Shown in pieces: positions 1-29,437 of a stretch of 52,500 nt of DNA (position 1 is its first letter; every line of letters starts with the position of its first letter). Source of the stretch: Stramonita haemastoma (lineage: Eukaryota > Mollusca > Gastropoda > Neogastropoda > Muricidae); assembly GCA_030674155.1 (NCBI GenBank), contig CM060324.1, positions 49,151,535 through 49,204,034 of the forward strand. The letters run 5' to 3'. Under the pieces are notes generated by a model that had not been told where the DNA came from, did not search any database, and was given only the letters and a program-made list of their open reading frames with translations. The translations under genes were made by a program, and so were the position numbers.

Positions 1-57
1 CCCAAAATTTACCCCCCACCCTCCCACCCCCCCCTGGGGGCCCCCCCCCCCCCCTCA

Positions 58-99
<42 letters not shown>

Positions 100-630
100 C
101 CCCCCTCCCCCCCCACCCCCCCCCTCTCCCCCTCCCCCCTAAAAAACCCCCAAAAAACTCCAAAAAATCCCCCCCTTCTTTTTCCCCCCCCCCCCCCCCC
201 CACCTCCACACCCCCTCCTTTTCCTTCCTCCCCCTTTCCCCCCTTCCCCCCCCCCCCCCCCCCCCCCCAAAACCCCCCCCCCCCAAACCCCCCCAGCTCC
301 CCTCACCCCCCTACCCTGCCCACCACCCCCCCCACCCTCCTCCCCCACACCCCCCCCCCCTCCCTCCCCACCCCCCCCCCCTCCCCACCCCCCCTCCTCC
401 CCCCCTCCCTCCCCCCCCACCTCCCCCCCTCCCCCCCCACCCCTCCCCACCCCCCCTCCCCCACCCCCCTCCTCCCCCCCAGTGCTCCCCCTACCACCCC
501 CCCCTCCTCCCCCTCCCCCCCCCCCCCCCCCCCCCCACTCCCCCACCCCCCTTCTGTGCTCCCCCACCTCCTGCTCCCCACCTCCTCCTTCTCCCTCCCC
601 ACCTCCTCCACACCCCTCTCCTCCCCCCCT
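1..630. repeat. C-rich low-complexity tract
   Basis: Almost pure runs of C broken by single A, T or short CT/CA steps. No stable unit is visible. The open frames across it are polyproline or polyglycine translations of the tract and are not genes. Base composition changes sharply near 630. It is the complement in style of the G-rich block at 3719-5020. Confidence 0.9.
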
Positions 631-1079
631 AGCACAAACATGGGAAGATAGACAACACATCACTCCAAAGCTGGAGCATTAGAACTTAGGGGCAGATCCC
701 CTACAGATCTGCAATTCCTAACTCACAGCTTAACTTTTTGCCATCACATTTTTACAACGTATCATTAAACCAACAAGTTCAAATTCCAAAGGTGTCTTTT
801 ACTATATGTTCATAAATTGAAAAACATGTATGTCTACAATAATTTATTTTCGCCTTGTACTTCTCTCACACAGATCAACAGTAAGTCTACAATTTCATAT
901 CAAAACTACTGCTTCATTTCCATCAGATGAAACCTTTGATCTGAACTACAAAGCAACTGCAAATAATTAAAAGGGAAGGAACTCTTTAAAAGGATATGTA
1001 GCCTATGAAAGGGAAGTAATATTCATATCAAGTAGCACACACACCCACACACTTTCTGAATGATTTGGAACAATATTTA
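631..1079. other. AT-rich stretch, nothing recognised
   Basis: Unique-looking AT-rich DNA with no open frame or repeat that I can name. Confidence 0.5.
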
Positions 1080-2760
1080 TCAGAAATTGCACTACATATT
1101 CAACTTTCATCTCATGGCAAAATGTGAACCAGTTATATTAAACTTACTTTATGCAGATGATACCATTTTATTCTCCACTACAAAGAAGGGTTACAAGATG
1201 CTTTAGACATTTTGGATATTTATTGTTTTCATTAAAAACTTGTGAATCTAGTAAAAACCAAAATCATGATATTCGGCAAAAATAGATCTCTAATAATTAT
1301 GTAAAATAGCTGGAAAACACTTGAAGTTCTTAACAGTTTTAAATATTCATGACTTAACTTCAGTAGCAGTGGTAGGGCCTAGCAAATCCGGATTCAGATT
1401 CAGAGAGGGCAATTGTTCAATCCAGCAAATCCTCAGTTCTGGACTAAGAGGGTTAGTATATGGAGAATTAAGTCATGTTTAACTGATAAGGACTGCATGG
1501 CAAAAAGAACTATGTACGCATGTATGTGCTTTAATGTATTGATGTGAAATTATCAACATATGAAAATGTAATGCATGAAAAATGCTTCTGATAAAGTTGC
1601 TTAAGTCATGTTTAGCTTAATAAAGACTGCACAGCAAATAAATCTACAAACACGTGTGGCACTTGATTTATTTTCCATAAAATTGTTGTACCTGTTTTGT
1701 TGTATGGATGTGAAATTTGGGGATATGAAAATATAGCAATAATTTCATAAGTTTCAATTAAAGGTTTTAAAATATAGTTTTCCTTTAACCCTCTTGCATT
1801 CAGATTCTCTAAACACAAACTGCCCCTAGATTTTGCATTCCATCACGAAATCAGGTCAGGCACACATGCTTGCTAGCTTTTTCCTCCTTCTAAGTACATA
1901 CCAGCAGGTACAATTACTTCCAGATTCTCAGCAGGGCTTCTACTTCTAGCCTGATAGAGCTTTGACATGTGGTAGCAATTACTGATGATCACAGCCTGAT
2001 GGAAATCTACTGTGTGTAAATCCCAGTAAATCCAGATTCAGAGGGGGCAATTATTCAATCCTCGCAAATCTGGGTTCAGACTAAGAGGGTTAGTATATGG
2101 AGAAACTGGCAGATATCCCTTGTCTAGTTTGGTCTCTGTTCCAATGGTCATTTCTGGATGCAGCTGCTCCACTTCCAGTATGAAAAGCTGCCATAAAGTG
2201 TTTACCAGATGATGATAGATTTACTTGACAAATACTTGATTCAATCAGCATGGCTAAATATGATTAAAAAATATTTTAGTAAAAAGCGGATTTGACTTTG
2301 TGGGAGAGACAGTTATGTTCAAGTATTAATTTTCTTCAAGTATTTAAAAGTTCACATATCAAAGTTAAAATTTCACATATCAAAGCCTTCTTAATAGAAA
2401 ATTTTGTTAATGAATGGAGAAGTGAGCCATGGGATAATAGAAGATGCCTTTATTATAGAAATTTGAAGATCGGTTTTGGTAAGGAAAAATATATAACTTG
2501 TCTACCAGATATATATGCTTACGTTTTTATTTTTAGAAATTGTTGTAGTTGTCACAAGCTTCCAATTGAGGATGGACATTTCCATAACATACCACAGGAA
2601 TAAAGAGTGTGTTAAAAATACAGTGTATCAGTTTTAGGGGATGAATCTTATTTTATGATTGATTGTCCCCACTTTATAAATTTACAACAAGATTTTACTC
2701 CTCAGCATTTTCTTCAACCCTTGTCCAGTTATAAATTTTGAAGGCTGATGAAATGTAAAT
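1080..2760 (+). mobile_element. Decayed non-LTR retrotransposon (RT to C-terminus)
   Basis: Fragments of a LINE ORF2 in order on the + strand. A reverse transcriptase YADD box (translating LLYADDTILF) is near 1143-1172, then a VKTKIMIFGK-like block near 1249-1280. A PVLLYGCEIWGYE block is near 1690-1730. The distal C-terminal block is at 2280-2720, with HKLPIEDGHFHNIP near 2552-2594 and GDESYFMIDCPHF near 2640-2680. Stops and frameshifts separate the blocks, and a stretch at about 1800-2230 does not fit, so the copy is dead and interrupted. These motif orders are typical of LINE elements in molluscs and other invertebrates. The clade is not assigned. Confidence 0.8.
1372..2112. repeat. Diverged direct repeat inside the LINE relic
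   Basis: About 80 bp at 1377-1466 (AAATCC, GATTCAGA, GGGCAATT, then GAGGGTTAGTATATGGAGAA) recurs at 2028-2105 in the same orientation. It suggests an internal duplication or a second insertion within the element. Confidence 0.6.
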
Positions 2761-2899
2761 CTCGAAAAGTTCTCCTGTCTCTCAAAATTCATAAGATGTG
2801 CAGGTATTTCTTGAAAATTCGTTTGTTGTCATGTACATTGTGTATTTTTTAAAAATTGATATAGTTTTTAAAAAAATGTTTTGAGGTTTTAATGCTATT

Positions 2900-3290
2900 T
2901 GTTTGTCATTTTGTGATGAACTCGTTTTGTGGTCGCACCATTGGAGGATGCCATTTCTGTCTTTTTTGCCTAGTGGTTATAAACATATACTTTGTTTTGT
3001 TTGAAATAAGAGACATATGATTGAGTTCTGTCTATTCAATAAGTTTATCAATATCTGCCTGCATATCACTCACAAGCTAGTTTGGACCACTGCTGTTACA
3101 TGGAATTGATGTATAATCAACAAATATTTTACATAAACAATGAATATGCAGAGGTAGGTTGTTATTATTAAAGATAAAGTGTGGTAATCCATATTTCACA
3201 GGTAATAAGGTGGATCTCCTAGGCCCAATTTCAACAAGCTGTTCATGATTACTGAGAAATGGTTTTAAAATCTTAATGCTTGGTTGGAAA
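2900..3290 (-). mobile_element. Decayed LINE reverse transcriptase fragment
   Basis: Read on the minus strand, 3290 to 2900 gives broken pieces of an RT: a NLPLHIHCLCKIFVDYTSI block (a degenerate version of the F/Y-ADD box), then SDMQADIDKLIE and TELNHMSL, then KTKYMFITTRQKRQK. This order matches the RT palm region of CR1/Rex-like non-LTR elements. It contains in-frame stops, so it is a relic. It lies tail to tail with the + strand LINE relic just upstream. Confidence 0.7.
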
Positions 3291-3540
3291 TTTTATGCAT
3301 TTTAATTTTTGAATGAAAGAGAAGGTTAAGTGATACTGCAGATGAACGTTGCTCAACTGTATTTTGAGTTTTTGACACATTCTACGTGCCTGATAAAACA
3401 GTTTTAAGGCAATATTACCTCCCTTTCAAAGGCTATTATAAAGAGTGAAATTCCTTTTTATTGTTTGAAGTAGCTGAGAATTCCAGAGAAAAGTCTGTAT
3501 GTAATGGAAATGAAGCATCAATTCTTACGTAAAATTGTAG

Positions 3541-3707
3541 ACTGTGCTGTTTAGCTTTCTGAAATGAGGGTGTGGTGGACCAAAATGTTAAAAAGTAAGC
3601 TTTTATTTTCAAATTGTGAAGAGATACATATAGAAAAGGACACCTTTAAATTGCTGAATTGTTAATCTAATATATAGGTTTTAAAACTTTGATGACAACA
3701 AGTTCAG
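3541..3707 (+). repeat. Direct repeat, copy 1, flanking the G-rich block
   Basis: About 165 bp, starting ACTGTGCTGTTTAGCTTT and ending AAAACTTTGATG, is repeated at 5021-5197 after the G-rich array with roughly 10% differences. The second copy carries an extra (AT)n run. Confidence 0.85.
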
Positions 3708-3718
3708 CTTCGAGTTAG

Positions 3719-5020
3719 GAAGAGGGTGGGGGAGGGGTGTGGGGGTGGGAGGGGGGAGGGGTGGAGGGGGGGGGGTAGAGGGGGGTGGGAAGGGGAGGGG
3801 TGGGAGGGGGTGGAGGGGGAGGGTGGGGCGAGGGAGGGGGGTAGAGGGGGGTGGGGGGTGGGGGGGAGGGAGGGAGGGGGGGAGTGGGGGGGAGGGAGGG
3901 AGGGGGGAGTGGGGGGAGGGGAGGGGGTAGAGGGGGGGGTGGGGGAGGGAGGGGGAGGAGGGGGTGGGAGGGGGATGGGGGAGGGGGTGGGAGGGGGAGG
4001 GTGGGGAGGGGGGTGGGGGGAGGGAGGGAGGGGTGGGGAGGAGGGGGTGGGGGTAGAGGGGGGTGGGGGGTGGTGGGGGGGGAGGGGAGGGGGAGGGGAG
4101 GGGAGGGGAGGGGAGGGGAGGGGGGTGAGGGGGGGGGGGGGGGAGGGGGGAGGGAGGGGGAGGGGGTAGAGGGGGGTGGTGGGGGTGGTGGGGGTAGAGG
4201 GGGAGGGGAGGGGGAGGGGGGGTGGGGGAGGGGGAGGGGGGGGAGGGAGGGAGGGGGGGGGGGTGGTGGGGGGGGGGGGGGGGGAGGGGGAGGGAGGGGG
4301 AGGGAGGGGGAGGGGGTGGGTGGGGAGGGAGGGGGTGGGGAGGGGGTGGGGAGGGGGGAGGGGAGGGAGGGGGTAGAGGGGGTTGGGGGGAGGGAGGGGG
4401 AAGGGGGGTAGAGGGGGGAGGGAGGGGGAGGGGGGAGGGGAGGAAGGGGGGGGGGTAGAGGGGGTTGGGGAGGGGGGTAGAGGGGGTTGGGGGGGAGGGG
4501 GGGTAGAGGGGGTTGGGGGGGAGGGAGGGGGAAGGGGGGTAGAGGGGGTTGGGGGGGAGGGAGGGGGAAGGGGGGTAGAGGGGGTTGGGAGGGGGGAAGG
4601 GGGGGAGGGGAGGAGGGGAGGGGAGGGGGGGAGGGGAGGGGGGAGGGAGGGGGGGGGGAGGGGGAGGAGGGGAGGGGGGAAGTGGGGAGGGGGTGAGGGG
4701 AGGGGGGGGGGGGGTGGGGAGGGGTGGGGAGGGGTGGGGGGAGGGGTGGGGGAGGGGAGGGGGAGGGGGGTGGGGGAGGGAGGGGTGGGGGGTAGAGGGG
4801 GGAAGGGGGGAAAGGGGGGAGAGGGGGAGGGGGGGGGAAGGGGAAGGGGGGGAGGGGAAGGGGGGGGAGAGGGGGGGAGGGGGGGAAGGGTGGAGGGGGG
4901 AGGGGGAGGTAGGGGGAGTGGGGGGGAGGGGGAGTGGGGGGAGGAGGGTGGGGGTGGGAGGGGGGTAAGTGAGGGGTGGGAGGGGGGGGGTAAGTGAGGG
5001 GAGGGGTGGGGAGGGGAGGA
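3719..5020. repeat. G-rich (GGGGAGG / GGGGGTAGA) array, 1.3 kb
   Basis: Runs of 3-12 G separated by single A or T, with recurring motifs such as GGGGGTAGAGGGGG and GGGGAGGG. There are many overlapping potential G-quadruplex motifs. The long minus-strand frame (polyproline/serine/leucine) and the glycine-rich plus frames are translations of this array and are not genes. It is bracketed by the 3541 and 5021 direct repeats. Confidence 0.9.
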
Positions 5021-5100
5021 CTGTGCTGTTTAGCTTTGGGAAACGAAGGTGTGGTGGACCAAAATGTTATAAAGTAAGTTTTTTTTTTCAAATTCTGAAG

Positions 5101-5135
<35 letters not shown>

Positions 5136-5197
5136 GAAAAGGACACCTTTAAATTGTGGAATTGTTAGTCTAATATATAGGCTTTAAAACTTTGATG
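5021..5197 (+). repeat. Direct repeat, copy 2, with (AT)n expansion
   Basis: Second copy of the 3541-3707 unit. It contains a run of about 15 AT units near 5107-5132 that copy 1 lacks. It is again followed directly by G-rich DNA, so the duplicated unit is unique sequence plus G-rich tail. Confidence 0.85.
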
Positions 5198-5575
5198 GGG
5201 GGGAGGGAGGGGATGGGGGGGAGGGAGGGGGTGGGAGGGGAGAGGGGTGGGAGGGGGGAGGGTGATGGGGGGAGGGGGAGGGTTGGGGGATGGACGGGGT
5301 GGGAGGGGAGAGGATGGGTGGAGGGGGAGGGTTGAGGGTTTGGGGTGGGGAGTGGTGGGGGAGGGGGGAGAGTGGGGAGGGAGGGAGAGGGGAGAGGATG
5401 GGTGGAGGGGGAGGGTTGAGGGTTTGGGGTGGGGAGTGGTGGGGGAGGGGGGAGAGGATGGGTGGAGGGGGAGGGTTGAGGGTTTGGGGTGGGGAGTGGT
5501 GGGGGAGGGGGGAGGAGTGGGGAGGGAGGGAGAGGGGTGGGGATGGAGAGGGAGGGGAGGAGGGGGAGTTGTGGT
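5198..5575. repeat. G-rich minisatellite with ~60-bp units
   Basis: GGATGGGTGGAGGGGGAGGG followed by TTGAGGGTTTGGGGTGGGGA recurs three times (near 5313, 5397 and 5457), with a shorter diverged copy before them. The units are nearly identical. The flanks are generic G-rich sequence. Confidence 0.85.
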
Positions 5576-5847
5576 TGGGAAAGCTGAGGGTGAGTTTGTA
5601 CTGACTGAAAATTCTACTTGGTTTGAACGCTTGGGTCACTAATTTTAGGAGGGTGGGTAAACAAATAAGTTATAACAACACCAGCATGTATCAAACATCA
5701 TGTTCTTTGCATCATATGACTGCATTTTCAAGTGTTTAATATTATTACACTCATAACGATTGCACAATGTTCAAATTTTGCTGCCTACAGTAATGTTATC
5801 TGTAAACTTTTCTCAAATTTGCAAACCGGAAGTGCAATTACATTAGT

Positions 5848-5849
5848 GT

Positions 5850-5927
<78 letters not shown>

Positions 5928-5935
5928 ACGCGCGC

Positions 5936-5977
<42 letters not shown>

Positions 5978-5981
5978 ACGC

Positions 5982-6012
<31 letters not shown>

Positions 6013-6021
6013 TGTGTGTGT
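5848..6021. repeat. (GT)n with CG-rich interruptions
   Basis: About 170 bp of TG repeats, interrupted twice by GCACGCGCGCG blocks. Alternating purine-pyrimidine DNA of this kind can adopt Z-form. Confidence 0.95.
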
Positions 6022-6094
6022 TTTACGCATGTGAATGTTATGAGTGCAAGCGCTTTGATTTATTCATTTTAAAAGGTTCAGCTCTATTCAAATC

Positions 6095-6096
<2 letters not shown>

Positions 6097-6150
<54 letters not shown>
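6097..6150. repeat. (ATT)n microsatellite
   Basis: About 17 ATT units followed by a short CAT/CAC run. Confidence 0.95.
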
Positions 6151-6155
<5 letters not shown>

Positions 6156-7204
6156 ATCATCATCACCATAGAGCTATATGGTTTAGGCTTTAGGCATTGT
6201 GCCATCAACTAATCATGATCTTATGTAAAGGAGTGGGCTTTTATGTTCGGTTTTTTTCCTTTTAAACTTTGTATTTTTTTCAAATTCAAGTACTGAAAAG
6301 CAGGACGCCCAGAGAGGGAGGCTCTTTCGAGTTTTTTACATGTCAAGGGAGATAACCTTTAGTTTTAGGTCTCGGGTGACGAAGTTAGTTACCTTCTTTT
6401 GTAGAGACCTATTTCTTTGAGCCTTTTGCATGTGGATAGAAGTTGATGCAAGCACTACACACATCGTTTATTGTACACCAGGGTAAACCTATATTTAATT
6501 TATGTATAAATCATGAAACTCATCCTACCTTGATCTAGATTTAGCTTGATTTCTATAAAATGATTTACACAATGCCAAGAAATTTTATTCTTGCCTGAAA
6601 AATTAGGCTTTCCCCTATTCTTCTCTTATAATATTTAGTATTACGGGTAATAGTACCTATGAAAATATATCTCTCTTCATAATAACAAGAAATATGGTTT
6701 GTGAAATAATTTATTTGAACAGATAGCGAAGATCACAATCAGGAAAAGATAATTGTGTCCAACATTGAAAAGCAGTGAACTCCCTTGTGTTAACATACAT
6801 TAACTTCCGGTCAAAATTGCCAGAGGGGTGGCAGATCAAAATAACTTTCTTTTCATTCGTTATTTGGGCATCATTCTTCTGCTTGACGACAAAGAGAGCA
6901 CAGGGTTGGTACCCGTCTGATTTTTTCTTATCTGGACTTCCTGCATTTATTCTTTGCGTTGTGCTGCATGGTGATCTTTGCTTAGGGTGAATCCTCTGCT
7001 TCTGCGATGTCTGCTGATGAGATGAACATGCAGATGAGATCCATCCACGACGTATAAATAATATATAATATCTATACACGTAACACAACGTCGGCTAGAT
7101 CTATCATAGGCATTGGGGTAGAGACAAAGAGTGCAAGCTTTTTAAACAGTCTTCTCCTATGTTCGTAAAGAATAAGCTTCCTAACGTTAGCATCTTTGGG
7201 TTGG
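6151..7204. other. Unique-looking DNA, no gene supported
   Basis: Mixed-composition DNA. A 125-codon minus-strand frame lies at 6711-7088, with a 71-codon plus-strand frame overlapping it. Neither has a motif, repeat homology visible here, or splice structure that would support a gene. Confidence 0.4.
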
Positions 7205-7205
<1 letters not shown>

Positions 7206-7264
<59 letters not shown>

Positions 7265-7279
7265 CTCTGTGTGTGACTC

Positions 7280-7327
<48 letters not shown>

Positions 7328-7331
7328 TGTG

Positions 7332-7393
<62 letters not shown>
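7206..7393. repeat. (GT)n microsatellite
   Basis: Nearly 190 bp of TG repeats with short interruptions (GACTCTGTG twice, GAGTGTGGTT once). Confidence 0.95.
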
Positions 7394-7395
<2 letters not shown>

Positions 7396-7563
7396 ACGCT
7401 ATGATCAGAATATGAAGAGTAGAGTTTAAAGTGCTGATCATTTCTTGAAATCGCTTTTTTCTAGTCTGTTAAATGGTTTAAAGTATAGAGATGTGTTTAC
7501 ATGTGCACATTATGTGTATTATCATGTCACTGTTAGTACATGCATGCCTATATTATGTGGGCA

Positions 7564-7565
<2 letters not shown>

Positions 7566-7606
<41 letters not shown>

Positions 7607-7624
7607 TGTGTGTGTGTGTGTGTG
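7566..7624. repeat. (GT)n microsatellite
   Basis: About 28 TG units with one GG interruption. Confidence 0.95.
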
Positions 7625-8300
7625 ATGGAATTTTTAAAAACTTAAACAAAGTGATGGTAAAATGACAGCCAAAAAGGATTGAATAGAATAAAGGAAATAA
7701 AACAAGAAGAAGAATTGCATTGATATCTAGTTGTAAAATTTTTAGTATACAGATCTACAAATATGTGGAAGTAAAATCCAATTAAAAAATTTTTGTAAGC
7801 ACAACTGAAATGATCTAAATATTGAAAGAAGGGATTGAACAAAACGAAAAAGTGACAAAAGAAAAAGCAACTAAAAGTTAATATGTTAATAAAAAAAGTG
7901 TTATACTTATAGTATTTATACTAAGTTATACTTACAGAAAATGAAGAAATTACTGAATGAAAATATTAATCAGATCTATAGGTGAATTAAATAGGAATAT
8001 AATCATATATTATATATGAACATATGATATTTCACTAGATTTAGAATTGTCTTCATCACAACATAACCTGACAATGTTATATAATAAATGAAGATGAAAC
8101 TCACAAAGGGATAATATGATGTATTGACATCATGTGCATGCATTGCAAGAATGCAGATGCACACACTCACATTTAATATATGATAAAATAGACACATGTA
8201 TGTACGTGCATGCCCACAATCACAATACATGCATGCACACACACATGCACGTGCTCGTCTAATATCACTTTAAGTGTGCAGGCGTAAAATCAAAGACACA
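7625..8300. other. AT-rich DNA, nothing recognised
   Basis: AT-rich, with short CA-rich stretches towards 8160-8260. No gene or repeat family recognised. Confidence 0.5.
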
Positions 8301-8314
8301 CATGCACGTGCGCG

Positions 8315-8317
<3 letters not shown>

Positions 8318-8393
<76 letters not shown>

Positions 8394-8416
8394 CAATTAC
8401 ACACACACACACACAC
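8318..8416. repeat. (CA)n microsatellite upstream of RALBP1
   Basis: About 37 CA units, then AACAATTA and a shorter CA run. It lies about 240 bp upstream of the RALBP1 start codon. Confidence 0.95.
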
Positions 8417-8644
8417 GCACACAGCTGTGAAGCTGAATATAAATATTCTGCAGACAATCACAAAGGAAGAAAAAAAGCAACAATGTCTCAATAACCAGCA
8501 CTGTCTTATGTGTGGGTTTCCAGACCAAAAAAAACCAAACCCCCCAAACAAGCCAGCGACATCCCCAGCTTGCTGCTGCTGGCACCACCTCCCTGCACAC
8601 TGCCGCTCGTTCTCCCTGCCCTGGCTGACCTGACCCTGTGACAG

Positions 8645-8658
8645 AGCTGCCTGCCACC
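8645..8658 (+). promoter_or_regulatory. RALBP1: Likely 5' UTR splice acceptor and Kozak context
   Basis: A pyrimidine-rich run (about 8605-8640) ends in GTGACAG, so the first coding exon may begin at 8645 with upstream non-coding exon(s) elsewhere. The start codon at 8659 sits in GCCACCATGA, a full Kozak match. The alternative, that transcription starts close by, cannot be excluded. Confidence 0.5.
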
Positions 8659-26642
<17,984 letters not shown>

Positions 26643-27427
26643 CCTCCCTCCCCTCCCCTCCCCCTCCCCCCCCCCCACACACCTCGCAGATGTGGAACAC
26701 AGGACAGTGGACATGGACCATGAACTAGGGTGTGTCATATCAATCAATACCAGGGCTGTGTGCAGTCTGCCACTTGTCTAGGAATCAGGATCTGTGCTGT
26801 GGATTGCTGGAGTTTTCGGGGGTTCTTCACAACAGCATTCTGTTCACAAACAGGTTTAACATGTGCTTGTGTTGCTGCTTTGCACCGCTTGGGAAAACAA
26901 AAACAAAAAAGCTCCTACAAAAGTCAATGCTAAGATCAGTATTTTGGGGCTATGTTACTGGGAGCGAGTTGTTGACTGAGTTTTTGTGGTTCTTTACTGG
27001 AAATGGCTGCGGCAGTGTGTTCCAGTTTGCAATGTGCTTGGTAACGGGTTCAGCATTGGCTTACGGAGCTTTGGGGGGTGGGATTTCGGAGAGGCTCTCT
27101 TTCGTGTGTGAGGATATTGCCGTTTCTTTGGAACCTAAGCGACTTTTTCAGTTGTTTGCTGATAGATAAATATCCTGAGAGCATTGCCAAAACTGTGTGA
27201 CAGGTGAGGGGGGGGGTGGCAGAATTTTCACTTGGAGACCAGGCAGAGACTGTGGCTGTATGAGCAGAGTGAACTGTATGATATTACGGCTTGATCAGAT
27301 TTGGGCTTGTGTGAGAGTGGCAATTGTCAGTTTTCTTGTTCAGTGTGACAGTGTTACATTTTTTAGGAATTACGAATAACGTACAGATGATGAACAAACT
27401 GCTCTTTCTATCTGTTTCTCATTCTCT

Positions 27428-27572
<145 letters not shown>

Positions 27573-27861
27573 ACTCTCTCTCTCTGTGTTACTCTCACCC
27601 ATCAAAAGTGTATACATTTTGTCACATGCTACTTAGCATTTGTGTTCATGTTCTTCCAGTGACATACCATGATTTTCAGGGACCCCCCCCCTCACCCCAA
27701 TCATTTATTTGTTCTCTTCATTTCTGAAGAGAGTACATTGTAGTGTGAAGTAGCCTACCTGTGAGTGTCAAAGCTGATGCTGGCATCCATCTATGATGAT
27801 CTCGATATCTCAGAGTAGAATCAGATCTTGTCTTTGTGTTCCCAGCTTGACAAGAACATCG

Positions 27862-27990
27862 AACTGATTGTCCTCAAAAAGACTTGACATTCAGTTCATT
27901 TTCTTTTGTTGAACTGGAAAGAAAGAGCAAGGCTGGGAATTGAACCCAGAACCTCACAGTTTACCAGCCTGTCACCTTCCTTCTTGAAAC
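27862..27990 (-). mobile_element. SINE head fragment (family B-like)
   Basis: GACTTGACATTCAGTTCATT, GGGAATTGAACCCAGAACCT and CACAGTTTACCAGCCTGTCA match the head part of the copy at 17860-17990. Confidence 0.7.
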
Positions 27991-28604
27991 CCAGGTGTGT
28001 TCAGTGCAGACTAGTCCAGGGCTGAGAAGGTCATTTGGTTTTGTGTGTCCACAGGAGCAGTGGCCAGTGCTGTACTGAAATTATGATATTGAACATTAAT
28101 GTAGGCAAAATTGTATAGTCACTGACCAAGATTGGAAACATAGAAGAGGAATGATGAGTTCCATATCAAACTCTAGGTGTATAATCTGTAAATATTTGGT
28201 ACATAACATGTAAATCAATTGCAATTTTTTTTTTTTGGGGGGGGAGGGTTGTTTTGTTTTTTAAATGGGTCATTTCATATTGTAGTTTACCTTTCTTCAT
28301 ACCAAAGTTGTGGGATAGTCAAAAAAAAAAAATTAGGAAGTTAAAAAAAAAGACCTGATAAAGTTTAGAAGTAATGCAAAATTATTCAGAAAGAGAATAG
28401 CAAAAAATATGTGCGGTTACCTAGCCTTAAGAAATATCCTTACTTGTTTCATTGTTGTGTGTTGTTGAAGCCATTAGAATATAATAAATCTTACAGATAA
28501 TTTACTTGTGGAGATGTGACACACGATTCAAAACAAAAACAAACCAAAACTTTTACATTGGTATCAGATCTTTCTTCTTTTTTTTTCTTTTTCTTTTTCT
28601 TTTT

Positions 28605-28935
28605 TTTTTGGTTCCTTAACTAATGCTGCAAGGTTCACCAGTGGTGAGATTTTGCGTATGCGAGCATTTTGGCCACCATGAAGGTAGCCACATTCTGACT
28701 TCTGGGATAACCCTCCCAATGCTGACATGAATTACGGGATCTTTAATGTACATACTTGATCTTCTCCATACACGAAGGGAATCACAGCACTAGCAGGTCT
28801 GCACTTGAAGTTGACCTGGGAGATCCTAAAATCCCCACCTGTAATTTAGCTGACGCCGCCTCCAAGATCCAAATCTACATGTATCTCCATTGACCCAGGG
28901 GGTTGAAGTCAGACTGTCTGAACCACTCAGGTACC
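28605..28935 (-). mobile_element. SINE family D, full-length copy
   Basis: From the 3' side: GGTTCACCAGTGGTGAGATT, GCCACCATGAAGGTAGCCAC, ATTCTGACTTCTGGGATAAC, TGGGAGATCCTAAAATCC and CCAGGGGGTTGAAGTCAGAC. At the 5' end, the reverse complement gives TACCTGAGTGGTTCAGACAG (box A-like). Reference copy for the other D fragments. Confidence 0.85.
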
Positions 28936-28959
28936 TGATCTTAAAACGTTAATGACGCA

Positions 28960-29008
28960 TATCAACATCATCATCATCAGAGGTGACAGAGATGCAGATA
29001 CTTGTCTC

Positions 29009-29055
<47 letters not shown>

Positions 29056-29131
29056 GACAATCTGTCTGTCTGTCTGTCTGCATATCAACATCATCATCAT
29101 CAGAGGTGACAGAGATGCAGATACTTGTCTC

Positions 29132-29182
<51 letters not shown>

Positions 29183-29262
29183 GACAATCTGTCTGTCTGT
29201 CTGTCTGCATATCAACATCATTATCATCAGAGGTGACAGAGATGCAGATACTTCTGTTTGTC
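28960..29262 (+). repeat. ~130-bp tandem repeat with (GTCT)n core
   Basis: CATATCAACATCATCATCAT, CAGAGGTGACAGAGATGCAG, ATACTTGTCTC then (TGTC)n occurs three times (28969, 29081, 29208). The third copy has a shorter core. Copies 1 and 2 share the internal GACAATCTG interruption. Confidence 0.9.
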
Positions 29263-29334
29263 TGTCTGTCTGCCTGTCTGTCTGTCTGCCTGTCTGTCAC
29301 TCTCTGTCTCTCTCTGTGTCTCTCTTTGTCTGTC

Positions 29335-29431
<97 letters not shown>

Positions 29432-29437
29432 CTCTTC
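29263..29437. repeat. (GTCT)n to (CT)n microsatellite
   Basis: GTCT/GCCT units, then about 120 bp of CT with sparse G substitutions. Confidence 0.95.

Noticed and set aside
3715..5091. A 458-codon proline-rich minus-strand frame, and many glycine-rich plus frames
   Set aside because: They are the translation of a low-complexity G/C array and are open in many frames at once.
6711..7088. A 125-codon minus-strand frame
   Set aside because: No recognised motif, no splice support, and an overlapping open frame on the other strand.
7209..7415. Cys-Val or Thr-His repeat proteins at this and about 20 other loci
   Set aside because: Translations of (GT)n/(CA)n microsatellites.
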